A DNA stretch of 64,000 nucleotides from Hygrocybe punicea (taxonomy: Eukaryota > Basidiomycota > Agaricomycetes > Agaricales > Hygrophoraceae): NCBI GenBank assembly GCA_963556145.1, contig OY744461.1, positions 3,782,001 to 3,846,000 on the forward strand. The letters run 5' to 3'. The notes under the pieces were generated by a model. That model was not told the origin of the DNA, made no database searches, and saw only the letters and a program-made list of their open reading frames with translations. Shown here in pieces: positions 1 through 11,449 of this stretch (position 1 is its first letter; each line of letters opens with the position of its first letter). The translations under genes were made by a program, and so were the position numbers.

Positions 1-10
1 CAACACTCTT

Positions 11-307
11 TCAGTTCCGAACGACTGGGGATCCTTCAATGTCGGACAATGGTACTCTCTTTGTTGCAGCAAACTGTGGTAGCTTCGGTGAGTAGCTACT
101 CATTTGTGAGATATTCAAACTTACCCGTGAAGATTTATTGTTAGTAATAATGACGTCGGAATCACTACCATCAACCTCATCTAGGTGCCGTTTCCGTGTT
201 GTCCTTGTCCCAGCAGCTCCAGCAGCTGTTGGTGAATGCAGCCACTCCATGTCGTCCGCATTTTTCAATGTTCCATCAGGATTGCACGCGTCGCCATCGG
301 GACCCAT
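11..307 (-). CDS. Fragment of an unrecognised gene, probably its last exons
   Basis: An open frame runs on the minus strand to a TGA at 11-13. A good 51-nt intron (GTAAGT donor, CAG acceptor, about 79-129) lies within it and is a multiple of three, so the frame is open spliced or not. The frame also continues upstream of the first Met to a plausible acceptor (TTTTCCAG, near 335), so this may be the 3' end of a larger gene whose earlier exons I could not find. The product is hydrophilic and rich in Asp, Ser and Thr, with no domain I recognise. It sits in repeat-rich DNA and could belong to a mobile element. Confidence 0.3.
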   Translation of the reverse strand: MGPDGDACNPDGTLKNADDMEWLHSPTAAGAAGTRTTRKRHLDEVDGSDSDVIITNNKSSRVSLNISQMSSYSPKLPQFAATKRVPLSDIEGSPVVRN

Positions 308-309
308 GA

Positions 310-1473
310 AAACCCATGCTTCTATCCCTCTGGAAAATCAGTCATAACAAGCCATTCAGCTTTTTGTTTGAAATGTGTTGCTGATATGTGTTGAAGCCCT
401 GATCAAGCTTAACAAATCCTTCTCAGATTTCAACTCTGCATCTGCAATATTTGCTTCAAGAACAAGAAACCCATGAAAACCCATGAAAAAAGAACATGTA
501 ATGGTGGGTAAACCCACACTATTCACTAGCTATGGCTGCTATGACATCTATGGAATTGCTATATATGGCTTGGTAGTGGAACCGGGTTAGTATGATCAAT
601 GCCACCTGCGATAACCACACGCCTAAACAAGCTCAGTGCTGAAACCAGGATTTAGTTCAGTTCCATGACTTAGTCACATGGGAGTACTGATCTAATACTA
701 TGGACATTATGATAAATCAGTACTGAGCCTCCACCCCTGGTTCAGTACTGGTTGACTGCTGGTGGCTCACTTGCCCTTTAGTTTCAATTTATATTACATT
801 TTTATTTATTTATTTTTCATATTACGGATAAATGGGGTACATATTATTTATTATTCTGCGGCCATTTATACAGTACATTTTGCTACCGCCGTTGTGCTGC
901 TGCTGCTGCCACCACTACTTACAGCTACCACCACTGCCGCCTTGCCACTGCTGTTATCGTTGCCATTCTGGTCGTCTGCGTCACTGTTGTTGTGATGTCT
1001 GTGGTTGTGGTTATCACTGCCATTGTTGTTGTTGTTGTCACCATTGTTGTTGTGCTGAGAGGAGAGGTGGGTGGGGGATGATGAAGCAGTATTGATGTCG
1101 AGGTGGTGGAGAGAAGTTGAACTGTAGACAAACAAGACCAAAGTAAAGATATGGAATTTTGCTGCAGTAAGCAACAAACAATGCCAAAGGAAAGACTTAG
1201 AGAATTTTGCCAAGTAACAACAGGACATGCTTCATATTAGATTTATGACATAGGCTTTTAGAGAGCCCTAGAGAACTAATGATAAACAGATGTTTATATC
1301 TGCTTATAAGAGCTAGGAAGACTCAGTTAAGGCAGCAGGGGCTCAAAAACTCAGATTTAACACTACAGTGAATTCCAAGGCCAAATCCTGAAGCCTGATC
1401 CAGTGCTGAGTCGAGAACCGATCAGCCCCTGGTTCATATCACTCAACTGGAAGTAAATCCATAGCTTTTAGGA
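310..1473. other. Non-coding stretch with low-complexity DNA
   Basis: I see no gene here. Between about 880 and 1075 the sequence is built of GTT/GCT/GCC-type triplets, which opens frames on both strands by composition alone. Around 600-750 and 1380-1440 there are short repeated phrases of the CAGTACTGA / CTGGTTCA type in both orientations, which look like ends of decayed repeats. Confidence 0.5.
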
Positions 1474-2141
1474 CGGGTCCTAGACATAAAACTGAGCCAT
1501 AATGTAAGATGCCGAGTTGCCAAGCCGAAGTGCTGGTGCATCAAGGGTCCATGAGTGATTGGTCAATGTTTTCAAACTTTAGTCTGAAGAGGGGGGTCGA
1601 CCCCCCCATCCAGACTAAAAATCTGTTCCAAACCAGATTTTTGAGCCCAGACGTCCGTTTTTGGCCAGGGTAGGTCCCAATTTGGCCAGGCTATCTCCCA
1701 GCAATTTTTCTGCATGCATGCTTGTTGTCGATGTCCCTCCCCACCTGAGCCACATCCTCCCTTAGACCTCAAACAGGTACAGGTGCCATCACGCACTTTG
1801 CCTGTTATGACCGCTCTTATTTACAGCTTCTCCACTAGCCCTCCAGAGGCCATATAAATAGCCCCCATCTGACTCATTCCCTCTCTCTCTCATTGTCTCA
1901 TCCATCATTGGCTCTAGTATCTGTCACCGGCATGTCTTCATCAGCCCAAGGAGTAGGAATGCACCATCAACATGAGGAGGATGGTGCTTGCTGTCATCAT
2001 ACATTATTGTAGGTAGGTATAACTAGGGTAACAATAATCGGCCTGCGGTTTAGGCTGTTGCATTAACCTAAGTCCAGCTGTGTTTTTAAAACCCAGAAAG
2101 GGTCATATCTAGGTCATGGTTTCAGATTTGGGCTGTGGATT
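1474..2141 (+). repeat. Promoter-bearing dispersed repeat, copy 1, cut by pogo
   Basis: This stretch matches 29938-30460 in layout. Both have a shared block (GGTCCTA..., CATCAAGGGTCCATG), then a G-run/C-run palindrome (here GGGGGGTCGACCCCCC, 1591-1606), a TATA box about 263-265 bp after the palindrome (TATAAATA, 1853-1860), a pyrimidine-rich leader, and an ATG 75-79 bp after the TATA box (here 1932). The short frame from 1932 stops after about 26 codons, or runs into an intron. The left end of the pogo element follows at 2142. Confidence 0.5.
1853..1860 (+). promoter_or_regulatory. TATA box of repeat copy 1
   Basis: TATAAATA followed by a CT-rich initiator region and an ATG at 1932. The equivalent TATAAAAG at 30311 has nearly the same spacing to its ATG. 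Confidence 0.5.
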
Positions 2142-2173
2142 TACAGTCGAAACCCTCTTAACCCATGCCTCTC
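2142..2173 (+). repeat. Left terminal inverted repeat of pogo
   Basis: Begins TACAGTCGAAACCCTC; pairs with 6355-6386 with one mismatch over 32 bp. Confidence 0.92.
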
Positions 2174-2350
2174 AAAACCCATAACCCCTTATATCCCATA
2201 GTGCTACCTGTCCACCAACTTGGTTCGCAGGGATTTGCATACTATAACCCATAGGTCCGCTATAACCCATAACCCATACCCTTCTGCAGGCAAAACCCAT
2301 AGGTTTTGCTGCTATATATAGGCTTAGTGGTTTGCCACGTTAGCAAAAAT

Positions 2351-2400
2351 GAAATTTGGTGTTTGTTTGTAACCTGAAATTTGGTGTTTGTTTGTAACCT
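2351..2400 (+). repeat. 25-bp tandem duplication in the pogo leader
   Basis: Two exact adjacent copies of a 25-bp unit starting GAAATTTGGTGTTTG, just before the first plausible ATG (2417). Confidence 0.9.
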
Positions 2401-2416
2401 GAAACTATCACCTCCT

Positions 2417-5400
2417 ATGTTTCGAAAGCCACTTGATATTCTTAAGAAAGGTCTTACCAACTTTTCAAGAAAGATCAAGGAGCAGAAGGACAAACTAACT
2501 GCAAAGCTATCTCAGAATGAAATGATTTCATCATCTGATGAGCAATGGTTAGACCACGAAGCCAACACCATTGATGAGCAACGTGTTCTGGAAGCCTTGG
2601 AGTCAGCCTCGGACTGTGAGAGGGGAGTTGAATGGTTGGATGAAAATGGCAAGGCAATTGTGAAGAAGCTGAGGGAGTGGGCAGGTGATTTGGCAAAGGT
2701 GGTGGGAAACAAATGGAAACGTATGAATTTTTGCTTGCCATAGAAAGGAACATGACTGACATTTTTTTGTGAAGGTTCGGAGCATGAGAAGGAATCTAAA
2801 GCGCCCACTAAGAAATCAACTCAGCTGCCAGCAGCTCCTGTTTTCACAAAGAAAGAAAACGCAACCTTAGCCCAGCAAATAGAAATCCTTAATTGGTACC
2901 ACAAGAATGGTAAAAACCAATCCACCACAGCTCGACATTTCGGACCCCTCTACCCAAATCTTCAGATAAAACAGCCATTGGTTTCATCCTGGGTCAAAGA
3001 GGAAGCCAAATGGCATGAGCTCTGGGAACAGACAAACTGAAAACATGACCGGACAGCCAAACGAGTTCGACAGACTGAACACCCTGATGTTTCCGAGATG
3101 ATGCACCTCTGGGTTTCAAAGGCGATGGATGATGGAATTTTGCTGACTGGAGAAGTCCTTCGCCAGAAATGGAACGTGTTCACAGTCTTGGTGTTACATT
3201 TTTCAACTCCGCAACTCTGATTCTGACTCCACTACCCATGATGACGATTCCACTTTACCATACCTTCCTTTTTCGTTCCCCTTTACCTTTTGTCTTCTTT
3301 TGGACATTGTTGTTTATTCTTGTCCTTGTTCTCTTTTCTTCCTTTCTTCTTCTAGAACAATCCAGACCAACCATGGACACATCCCCATGTTACCTTGCTG
3401 TACCCGAATAGTCTCCTTGCCGACGGACATCATCGCTATTGTCTTTTCCCTCACCCTGACATATTGTTGACTTCATCCCATGACAAACTGATTCACAATG
3501 GCTGTACTCCCAACACAGCTCATTACCGTAATTGTTATTGGCAGCATTGCCATCACCTTCCTGATCGGTTTCTACTTTGTTATGATCTATCTTTGGCATC
3601 AGCATCGAAACCCTTCCGCCATTGATACTTCTGACTTCCACCTCAACAATATCTCGACACGTAATTGACAATTGCCATTCCCGGATATATGGTTTCCATA
3701 TTCATACCCTGTGCCTACCATTATCCTCCCTGACAATCCGACGACATTCCTCACCTGCATGCATGCCCTGAACAATCCTCAATCACAGGACATTTCACTG
3801 TTCCCTCCAATCCGATCATTGCCGAAGCACATACCTTCAGATTTCGACCACAGACCATACGACTTCCCAATACAGTGAACCGACCCCTATCATTTATTGT
3901 TCACACGACATCGCTTCATTGCAGTACCCGACATCTTATTCCCACAGCTTGTCATTTGTGCCATGACTCGAAACCTGGACCCACGTTCATTTATCCTTTT
4001 TCATCCATAACCTTGATACCTCCCACACCCGTTTATGACAATGCCCTTTCTTGAACGAATACCGACATCAGGTGGACCGCATTGTTCCACAGACAGGACA
4101 AGACATTGCTCCTCAATACGTCATCGACACAGACATCGTCATCCGGCACAGCTTGTGCTGTTCACATGTCTGACCTCGACAAGCCACTGTCCTAGTTGGT
4201 TTTTTCCTCTATACATTCCTTCATTTTCTTTCATACCAACCTTGTCGCTATATCCACACTACCACAAGACACCCTCATCACCAACCCCACACTGGACGAT
4301 ACCCATCTTCGACCCGACCATGCAATGCACTTGCCAGACTGTGCACTTGCCTGTTACAGCAAGTGTAGACCCCGAATTGGCAATTCTGCATGTCACATGA
4401 TCCGATGACAAATCATCCGAGTCATCCAGACCCCCTCTATTCCTCAATGACACCCGGGCCTCCAGTTGGATCGTGAGAACATTGACATGAGGACGCCTCA
4501 TGTCTGCCTCATGGTGAAAACATGGTGTAGTTGGACATGTTGTAGCTTCATGGTTGGATTCCCATTTACCTCCCCTCAAGTCCATTCACTATATCTACTG
4601 TCCTTGTTGTTGGTTCGGACTTTTTCTTCTTTCTTTTCCTTACGTTTAGTCTGGTTCTTGGGGCAGACTCATCTTGTTTTGGGTAACCCCCCACGGCTCG
4701 CAATGACATTGGACCTTGACCCCCTCTTCTTAGCAGTGTTGTCTTAGCTATAAGCAACAATGAAAACTGCTGATCTCTCCCCTGGAAACCGCCTCCTGGT
4801 TAAGTTGATTGTTGCCGGAGCCCGCTGCAGAAGCGATCCGTAACACTTGGCTGGAATCCCAGAAGAGGAAAGACTAAAATTGAGCAATGGCTGGTTGGGG
4901 CACATTAAAGAAAGGTTAGGCTTGAAGGAGATGAAGTGACATGGAGAAGCAGCTTCAGTGACACAAGGGACTGCAGAGAAGGAGAGAAAGCAAATCCAGG
5001 ACGTGATTAAAGAGGGTGGATATCAGCTGAAAAACATTTTTAATTTCGATGAAACTGGCCTCTTTTATGGGTATGCACCTATTTCAAACTTCCCAACTTC
5101 CCAACTGACTCGACTCCAACACACGATAGAATGACACCAGACAGAGGCCTGTCAGATCGCGAACAATCAGGAGTCAAAGGAAAAAAGATCAGGTTGACTT
5201 ACGCCTTCACATCGAATGCTGATGGGTCTGAGAAGCTCCCACCTTTTGTCATTGACAAAGCAGCACAACCGCGAGCTTTTAACAAGAAGACAGGCACCCA
5301 GTTAGGGTTTTATTACCGAAACAATGCAAAAGCCTGGATGACTGCTCAACTCTATCAAGATTGGATTCAGCAATGGGATCAAGAACTTCATGAAAAGAAA

Positions 5401-6219
5401 TGAAAAATTCTACTCCTTCAGGATAATTTCTCTGGCCATATTGTCCCCCCAATCTTCGGAGCATCCGAGTTGAGAACTTTGAGCCAAACCTCACCGCACA
5501 TGTCCAACCAATGGACCAAGGCATCATCCGATGTTTCAAAGCACACTACCATGCCAGGTTCATCCAACGAGCGGTCGATCATTATGACGAGGGTATAACC
5601 CCTGCTAAAATCTATGACATCAACCAACTGCAAGCAATGCAAATGGCTGATGCTGCTTGGCGCGATGTCGACACGACGACCATCCGAAACTGTTGGCGCA
5701 AGGCAGGAATATTACCTGAAGTAGACGCTGAAGTTGTCTCATCCTATCCAGCCTTCGATCCCAGTTTCTTCTCTTGTCCACGGTTCATCCTTGCAAATGG
5801 ATCCCATCACTCATGCCGAGAGGCAAGTTGAGATTGCGCTCAATGATTTGGTTGCTATGGGGACACTTCAGAAAGGAAACCAAATGGACATTGAGTCTCT
5901 CCTCAACCCAGCTGGCGAATCTCACATTTTGACAGAAACATCTGACAAGGAGATCTATCGAGCAGTCATGGATTCAATCGAGGCACATGAGAATATTGAG
6001 ATAAATGGTGGTGACGATGTCGATGATGAAGTTCCTCTCGAGCCTCTTCCAACCCGTCGTGATGTCCTCAAGGCCGTATCAACTATCAGTAAATATATCG
6101 ACACCTTGAACAATCCTGTTGCACGCAAGATGGAGGCGCTTCTGGGATCATTCAATAGGCAACTCCGCCTCGATGAAACCAGGAGCATGAAAAGCACTAC
6201 TATAAGTGACTTTTTTTAG
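2417..6219 (+). pseudogene. Pogo transposase (DDE1 family), decayed
   Basis: The transposase should bind the element's ends with an N-terminal helix-turn-helix plus CENP-B-type DNA-binding domain and cut and paste it with a DDE/DDD catalytic core. Visible parts in order: a variable N-terminus; intron 2721-2774; the helix-turn-helix region with QIEILNWYHKNG (about 2876-2915); the CENP-B part up to and beyond the solo LTR; then FDETGLFYG (first Asp), intron 5071-5129, LLQDNFSGH (second Asp) and PMDQGII (third Asp); and a long acidic C-terminus ending at 6219. I took ATG 2417 as the start. Breaks: in-frame TGA at 3038, 4937 and 5401, each where relatives usually have arginine; a frame slip in the C-run near 5445-5452; a second slip near 5770-5800; and the LTR insertion. 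It cannot make a working protein. Family assignment is secure from the motif order. Confidence 0.9.
3192..4845 (+). mobile_element. Solo LTR inserted in the pogo transposase
   Basis: It begins TGTTAC and ends GTAACA (the TG...CA ends of an LTR) and is flanked by an exact 5-bp duplication CTTGG (3187-3191, 4846-4850). Removing the insert and one CTTGG rejoins the pogo frame at a conserved place. It contains no coding region, so it is a solo LTR left by recombination. Its first ~370 bp match 31032-31400. Confidence 0.93.
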
Positions 6220-6354
6220 AGGGCATAAATCTTATTGGGTGTATTCTACAATATAATTCCACTGTCTCCGAGTCCTCGCGATTTTTTGAATATATTTTTA
6301 GCATACCTCTCTGAACCCTTAACCCCTCATAACCCATACCCTAGCCTGTCCACC

Positions 6355-6386
6355 GAGAGGTATGGGTTAAGAGGGTTTCGACTGTA
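6355..6386 (-). repeat. Right terminal inverted repeat of pogo
   Basis: Reverse complement of 2142-2173 with one mismatch; ends in the TA of the target duplication. Confidence 0.92.
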
Positions 6387-7031
6387 CTTCCACTGTCGTT
6401 AGGGAAGGCCCAGAATGAACCGAGCAAAGGGCTAATTACTGACTGAGGCCCAGGCCTGAACCGTGCCTGTGAACCGAGGAATGATCTGCCGATTTGTCAT
6501 ATCCCCAGCTCAGCATTCATCTGGGATCGAATTTGTGCCACCACCCATGTTTGACCAAAACGTCTATAGCCCTAATCTAGTACTATGACCAATTGGCCGT
6601 GTACCCCCGCACCACCAACTCAGAACATGCTATGTTACCGTCCCTGGCTGTTGCATATGACGCAATTCCATATTGATTATCAATATTCTTGATAACAAAC
6701 TAAAAAAACAAAAAGAGATGAAGGGGAAAACACAAATGAAAGAACAGATACATATATAATAGTGTATGTGGGTTGGTATGGATATCGAGGATCTAGGCCG
6801 TAGTAGTTGTTTGTTGTTGTACTGCGGAGAGTTATAAATGCACATCGAGAATACAAGGGGGTAAGGGGCCTTCGTGAATCCGGTTGAGGTATATGAAACG
6901 AACGACATTTCTGGGCGTCGATGACCGATGCGAGCAGGGTGGGGGGGGGGAAAGAAAAAATCAAAGAAGAACGAAAGAAAACCCCCCAGATCCGAAATTG
7001 GGAGAGTGACCACATACACACTCACACACAA
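6387..7031. other. Intergenic, no gene seen
   Basis: DNA that flanked the pogo insertion, followed by AT-rich sequence leading to the 3' end of the membrane protein gene. It contains a G-run at 6941-6950. Short open frames on the minus strand have no family features. Confidence 0.5.
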
Positions 7032-9079
7032 CTATTCCCACCCACTAACAGGAACCCCCTTCTCCAAATCCCTCCCCTGCCCAGGCGTCAAAGTCACCAC
7101 GACGGTCGGTGCGCGCCCATTCCCAATTCCGCTCCCCGCATCAGAAATGGAATCTTTGTTATCCAGCTCAGCGATACCGACAAAGTCCTCTGTCCGGGTA
7201 AACGTCTCCATCTGGACGTGAACGCCGCCCTGTGAGCGGTCCTTTGTGTGTAGCTCCTGAGGACTGTTTTTGTCATTGGTGGTGTTGATGTTGGCGTTGG
7301 TATTAGGGTTGTCGTTGTGAGGGTTGTATTGCGTGTAGTTGTGACTGTGGTGGTGGATCCCTGCCATGGAGATGGCACCATGCGTACGCGTGCCAGTGGG
7401 ACCGCCACCGCCGAAGCCGCCAGCGGTCGAAGAGCCGTTGCTACGAGAGTTTTTTGTCCGGTAGGTCAACGAACGGCAGGAAGAGTATGATGAGAAACGT
7501 ACAAGACTTCTGGGCGGTTGGTAAAATTGGTGAGGCGGCGTACCGCGCGCGATGCGACGATCTGCCAAAAAGAGAGTTTGTGTGGTTAGTTCAACGAGTC
7601 TTTGAGGAAAGGGGGGGGGGGATGGGGTAATATATAAAAATTTAAACAAAACGCACTGTCGAAGCTACAGCTGCAGGTACGTTAAATATGACGCTCATGA
7701 TCTGGTTGAGGTCGAGCACCATGAACACGGTTGCGAGGAGGTTTGACAAAAACCTGTTTGCATCGTGGAATAGTGAGTGAGGGAATACGTTGCGTAGACG
7801 GATAAGAAAAAAATAAACGAAAAAAACAAACGAAAACTTGCAGAAAACAAATTGCAGACAACAAAAACAAACAAGACCTGCAGATCGCCCCTGACATACG
7901 TAAAGGCACATGGCACACTAGCCGAGATGCGGGTTTCCCCGAGATAGCCGGGAGAAAGTTCCACGCGCCCAACCAGGGTCGGAATGGAATGCAACGGGAA
8001 AAAAAGATGAAAACAAAACCGGAGAAGCAAACCAAAATGGTATGTTCCCGTGGCGTCCAAGGATACCAAAAGAGGAAGGGAAAAGGGAGAAAATAGGAAA
8101 ATGGGGAAATGGAGGAAGAGTCTAAGAAGTGTACTCACGCAATGAAAAAGAAGATCAGACCGTCGTGGAATATGAGTCTTCCCAGCCTACTCCCGGTAGA
8201 ATCCGCGGTTGTCTTTGAAGAACCGCGGATGTTTGTAGAGGCAAGCCCTGTGCTGATGAGTTTGTACGCGTTGAGCACGAGCACGAGGAGGTCAAAGGCC
8301 ATTGAGTAAATGAAAGTGGCAGCAAGAACGCCGTTAGAGGTGTGTGTGATGACGCAGCCGTTGTCTGTTGGGGACCATTCTGCTTTGAGGAGGACGCCTT
8401 GGAGGATGAGGGACCAGTGGCCGAGTATGAGGACGACGAGGAGGATGATGATGTAGCGGTTTTGGCACCATATGGCCATGCTGTGTGGAGAGTGAGTTGG
8501 GAGTCGGTGTTATAAGAGAGCGGGATGACGACATACGTGCGGAAGGAGAGATTGATGCTGGCGAGACCGACTGCGGCATTACCTGTTATCTGTGCGGATA
8601 ACGTGAGTTTGGGACCGAGGGTAAGAAGAAAGAGGCACAGACTTGGTTGAAAGTGTAAAGTGCCTCGCAGTTGATCTGGTGGGTTGTGTCGAGGGCGATT
8701 GCGCTGTGTGATTAGTGTGCGTCAGAGATGGGTGAAGAGCAAGTTGTAGCTGTGGACGTACATTCCGATCAATGCGACGAGGAGACTGTAACGTCCGGCA
8801 AAGTAGAATATCTGGGATAAAAGTTATTTGATTGGACGTGAGAGAGAGAGAGAGAGCGACGTACGAGTGGCCATTTGAATTTTTTCTTTCCGATGATAAA
8901 GTCCCATTCAAAGTGGAGAGAAAGGACGAATTCCCAGCTGAGAGAGAGGGACGTTAGCAGAGAGCACGTGCGGCAGGGAGGAGCACCAGGCACCAGTACA
9001 AGCCAAGGAGGGCATGCATGAACTTTGTGAACACAGCAGCCTCGAGGGTGAGTTCTTGGATTGAGGTCCAGTTTACCAT
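7032..9079 (-). CDS. Multi-pass membrane protein, paralogue A
   Basis: A spliced gene of about nine exons. It starts at 9079 (MVNW...) and stops at TAG 7032-7034. Exons join by homology to the two paralogues in this window (20334-22026 and 25407-27139). Shared landmarks include W-E after the second helix, a KFKWPL-type motif, LGHWS in a hydrophobic helix (about 8400-8450), TFIYSMAFD, LIFHDGLIFF and NVPAAVAST followed by RRLTN. I count about seven hydrophobic segments. The C-terminal tail is hydrophilic, rich in Gly, Asn and Thr, and shares VQMETF with paralogue C. The family is common and uncharacterised in Agaricomycetes; it resembles no receptor class I can name with confidence. One intron (about 7757-8144) is near 390 nt, far longer than the others. 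It shares a 178-bp start-to-start gap with the divergent P450 gene. Confidence 0.82.
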
Positions 9080-9257
9080 TGCTGGAGAGCAGCGAGACCA
9101 TGTCGGTATTTGCAGCGTTATAAGGCGGCGAGAGGGTGTTGTACTTTGGATAAATGGAACTGGATTTGTCGTTACCATAAATGGAAACAGATCTCGATCG
9201 GTCTTCGAAAAACATTGAAAAAGGTGTTTTGTTTTATCCCTTTTATCGGTCCTCCCC
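9080..9257. promoter_or_regulatory. Shared divergent promoter region
   Basis: Only 178 bp separate the start codons of the minus-strand membrane gene (9079) and the plus-strand P450 (9258), so both 5' leaders and promoters must overlap here. I see no clear TATA box on either strand. Confidence 0.5.
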
Positions 9258-11449
9258 ATGTTCTCCTCTCTCCTCCTCGTTCTCGTCGCTGTTTTCTCCG
9301 CATTCGTTATATTCCGTCCTAAAAAAGATATTCACAACCTTCCTGGCCCGGTAGGTACCACAACTCCTCTCCACCACTCCCCCACTCCCCCACTCCCCCA
9401 CTCACCCACTCACCCACTCACCGCCAGTCACCCTCCATCGCCTCCTGGATTTGGGGTCATGAACTCTCCGTATTTCAACACGATGCCTGCCAGATGTTCG
9501 CAATCTGGGCTCGCGCCTTCGGTCCTTTCTACAAAATAAACGCTGCCCTCTTTCACCCTCAAATCGTACGTCTCCGTCCCCCCATATCCCCGACTCATAT
9601 CCACTTACCTCTTTCCTAGATTATCGTCTCCGACCATGCTGCAACCCACCACATCTTTGCAGACACAGACAACTACGTAAAATCCCCTGCATTCCGTCCC
9701 CCAATCAGTAACCTCCTAGGTCGCGGCATTGTCTGGGCTGAGGGCGAAGAACACAGGATGCAGCGCAAAATACTCTCACCGGCATTCTCGTTAGTCTGCC
9801 CTTCACTCCACGCCTATTCACTAATCTCCTATCCCTCAGCCAAGAATCAATCAAACAAATGACTCCCGACATCCTCGAATCCTCGGAAAGACTCGAAACC
9901 CGCATCACAAACCATGTCCTCGCCAACAGCGGCCGTGTTACAATCAACATCGTTCCTTACATCTCCGCAGCCACCCTCGACATCATCGGTCGTGTCGGTT
10001 TCGGCCACGACTTCAAGGCAGACTTCAGGGCAACAGCAGCAAGTGAAAACGACCAAGACAGCGCCGCTTCTCTACCAACAACCGACGCAGGCGCCATCAA
10101 CGCTGCATGGGTAACTCTCGTCAGAACCGGCCTCCTCTTCTCATCATTCCTCGCCCCCATTGTCGTCCGCGCTTTCCCCCCGATCACTCGTGCTCCACTC
10201 CCCCTCATGCGTGCGCAGGGCGCTACGAAAGTCCTTGTAAAGCGCATCGCTGGCCGGTAATGTTACCCCCTTCCCATTTTCAGTCTATGTATGCTGAAAT
10301 TCTTTGTTTCTTTAATTGTCCTTGACAAAAAAGCTTGATGGACCGCGAGAAGGAGTTGGATGCCGGATCTACTATCAAAGGCCGTAACATCATGAGCACA
10401 CTCATGCGTGCACGTCGCGAGGACGCTGACGGTGCAGGCCTCAGTGACGACGTCATCCTCGACAACGTATGTCCCCTTACCCTTTCATTCTACCAAACTT
10501 TCCATCTCACACCCGTGACTTTGTTGGGTTACAAAGATCGCGACGTGCGTGATGGTAGGACACGAGACCACCGCAAATGTTATCAATATGACTCTTTGGC
10601 AACTCGCTGCTCATCCTGATATCCAGGTCTGTGCTGTCACTGAACCCGTCACAGTCTGCTGACGGATTATTTTATGTTGCCCCAGACCCGCCTACGCGAG
10701 GAGATTCGCGCGAAAGGACGTGATCTCGGGTACGAAGACGTGCAGAAGCTCGAGTTTCTCGATGCTGTCGTCAAGGAAGGGTTCGTATCACCTCCCTTTT
10801 CCTCTTTCCGTCGCTAACGGGGTTTACCATTGGATCAAATAGGATACGTCTGCACCCATCGTCTCCGCAAACCGAGCGCGTCGCTGTGCGCGACGACGTC
10901 ATCCCGCTCAGCGCCCCTATCAAAGGCGCAGACGGGAAATTCATGCACTCTGTACACGTCTCTGCTGGCCAGGTACGTCTCCTTTACCTGCCACATCCCT
11001 TTGGCTAAAGAATTCCCCTCCGGTGCGTGCGTGCGTGCGTGTAACGACCACAGGTCCTCCTCATCCCATTCACCGTACCCAACACGAACCCACACGTATG
11101 GGGTGCCGACTCTGGGGAATTCAACCCTGACCGGTGGATGATCCCTGGTCGGATGCCTACTCCTGCTGAGTTACCGAGTGGGTGGAGCGGGTTGATGTCG
11201 TTTTGTGATGGGCCGAGGAATTGTCTTGGCTGGCGGTTAGGTGCGTTTGTTTGTTTGTTTGTTTCTGTTCTTTTCTCACCACTACATACAGCGGTGTTCG
11301 AGTTCAAGGTGATACTAGCGATGCTAGTGCGGAGCTTGGAGTTCCATGATACGAAGGTGGTGGTGCGTCAGAGGATATCGCCGACGTTGCAGCCTACGGT
11401 GGATGGGAAGGCGAGGCTGTTGCCATTAGGTGTTACGTTGGCGAGTTAA
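9258..11449 (+). CDS. Cytochrome P450 monooxygenase
   Basis: Heme-thiolate enzyme that inserts one oxygen atom of O2 into an organic substrate, using electrons from P450 reductase at the ER membrane. Ten exons join in frame: 9258-9350, 9428-9565, 9620-9789, 9840-10256, 10334-10466, 10537-10626, 10686-10780, 10843-10972, 11054-11240 and 11292-11449, giving 536 residues, a normal length. Visible features: an N-terminal membrane anchor of about 20 residues followed by the NLPGP hinge; WxxxR-type C-helix region (EEHRMQRKILSPAF); I-helix VGHETT; EGIR as the ExxR motif; FNPDRW; and the heme loop FCDGPRNCLGWR with the cysteine ligand. No key residue is missing. The substrate and CYP family cannot be read from sequence alone. 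Intron 1 carries a CCCACTC-type microsatellite. Confidence 0.95.
9374..9421 (+). repeat. Microsatellite in P450 intron 1
   Basis: About six to seven tandem CCCCACT / CACCCACT units within the 77-nt first intron. Confidence 0.8.

Larger units (their letters stand above)
2142..6386 (+). mobile_element. Pogo-type DNA transposon, complete ends, nested solo LTR
   Basis: The ends are 32-bp inverted repeats (2142-2173 and 6355-6386) that differ at one position and begin TACAGTCGAAACCC. They are bounded by TA, the target duplicated by the Tc1/mariner/pogo superfamily. Between them lies a decayed pogo transposase gene. A solo LTR sits at 3192-4845. Without it the element is about 2.6 kb, a normal size. 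No other copy is seen in the window. Confidence 0.92.

Noticed and set aside
866..1228. Open frames with Asn/Asp-rich or Leu-rich products
   Set aside because: Produced by a triplet-like low-complexity tract that is open in several frames on both strands.
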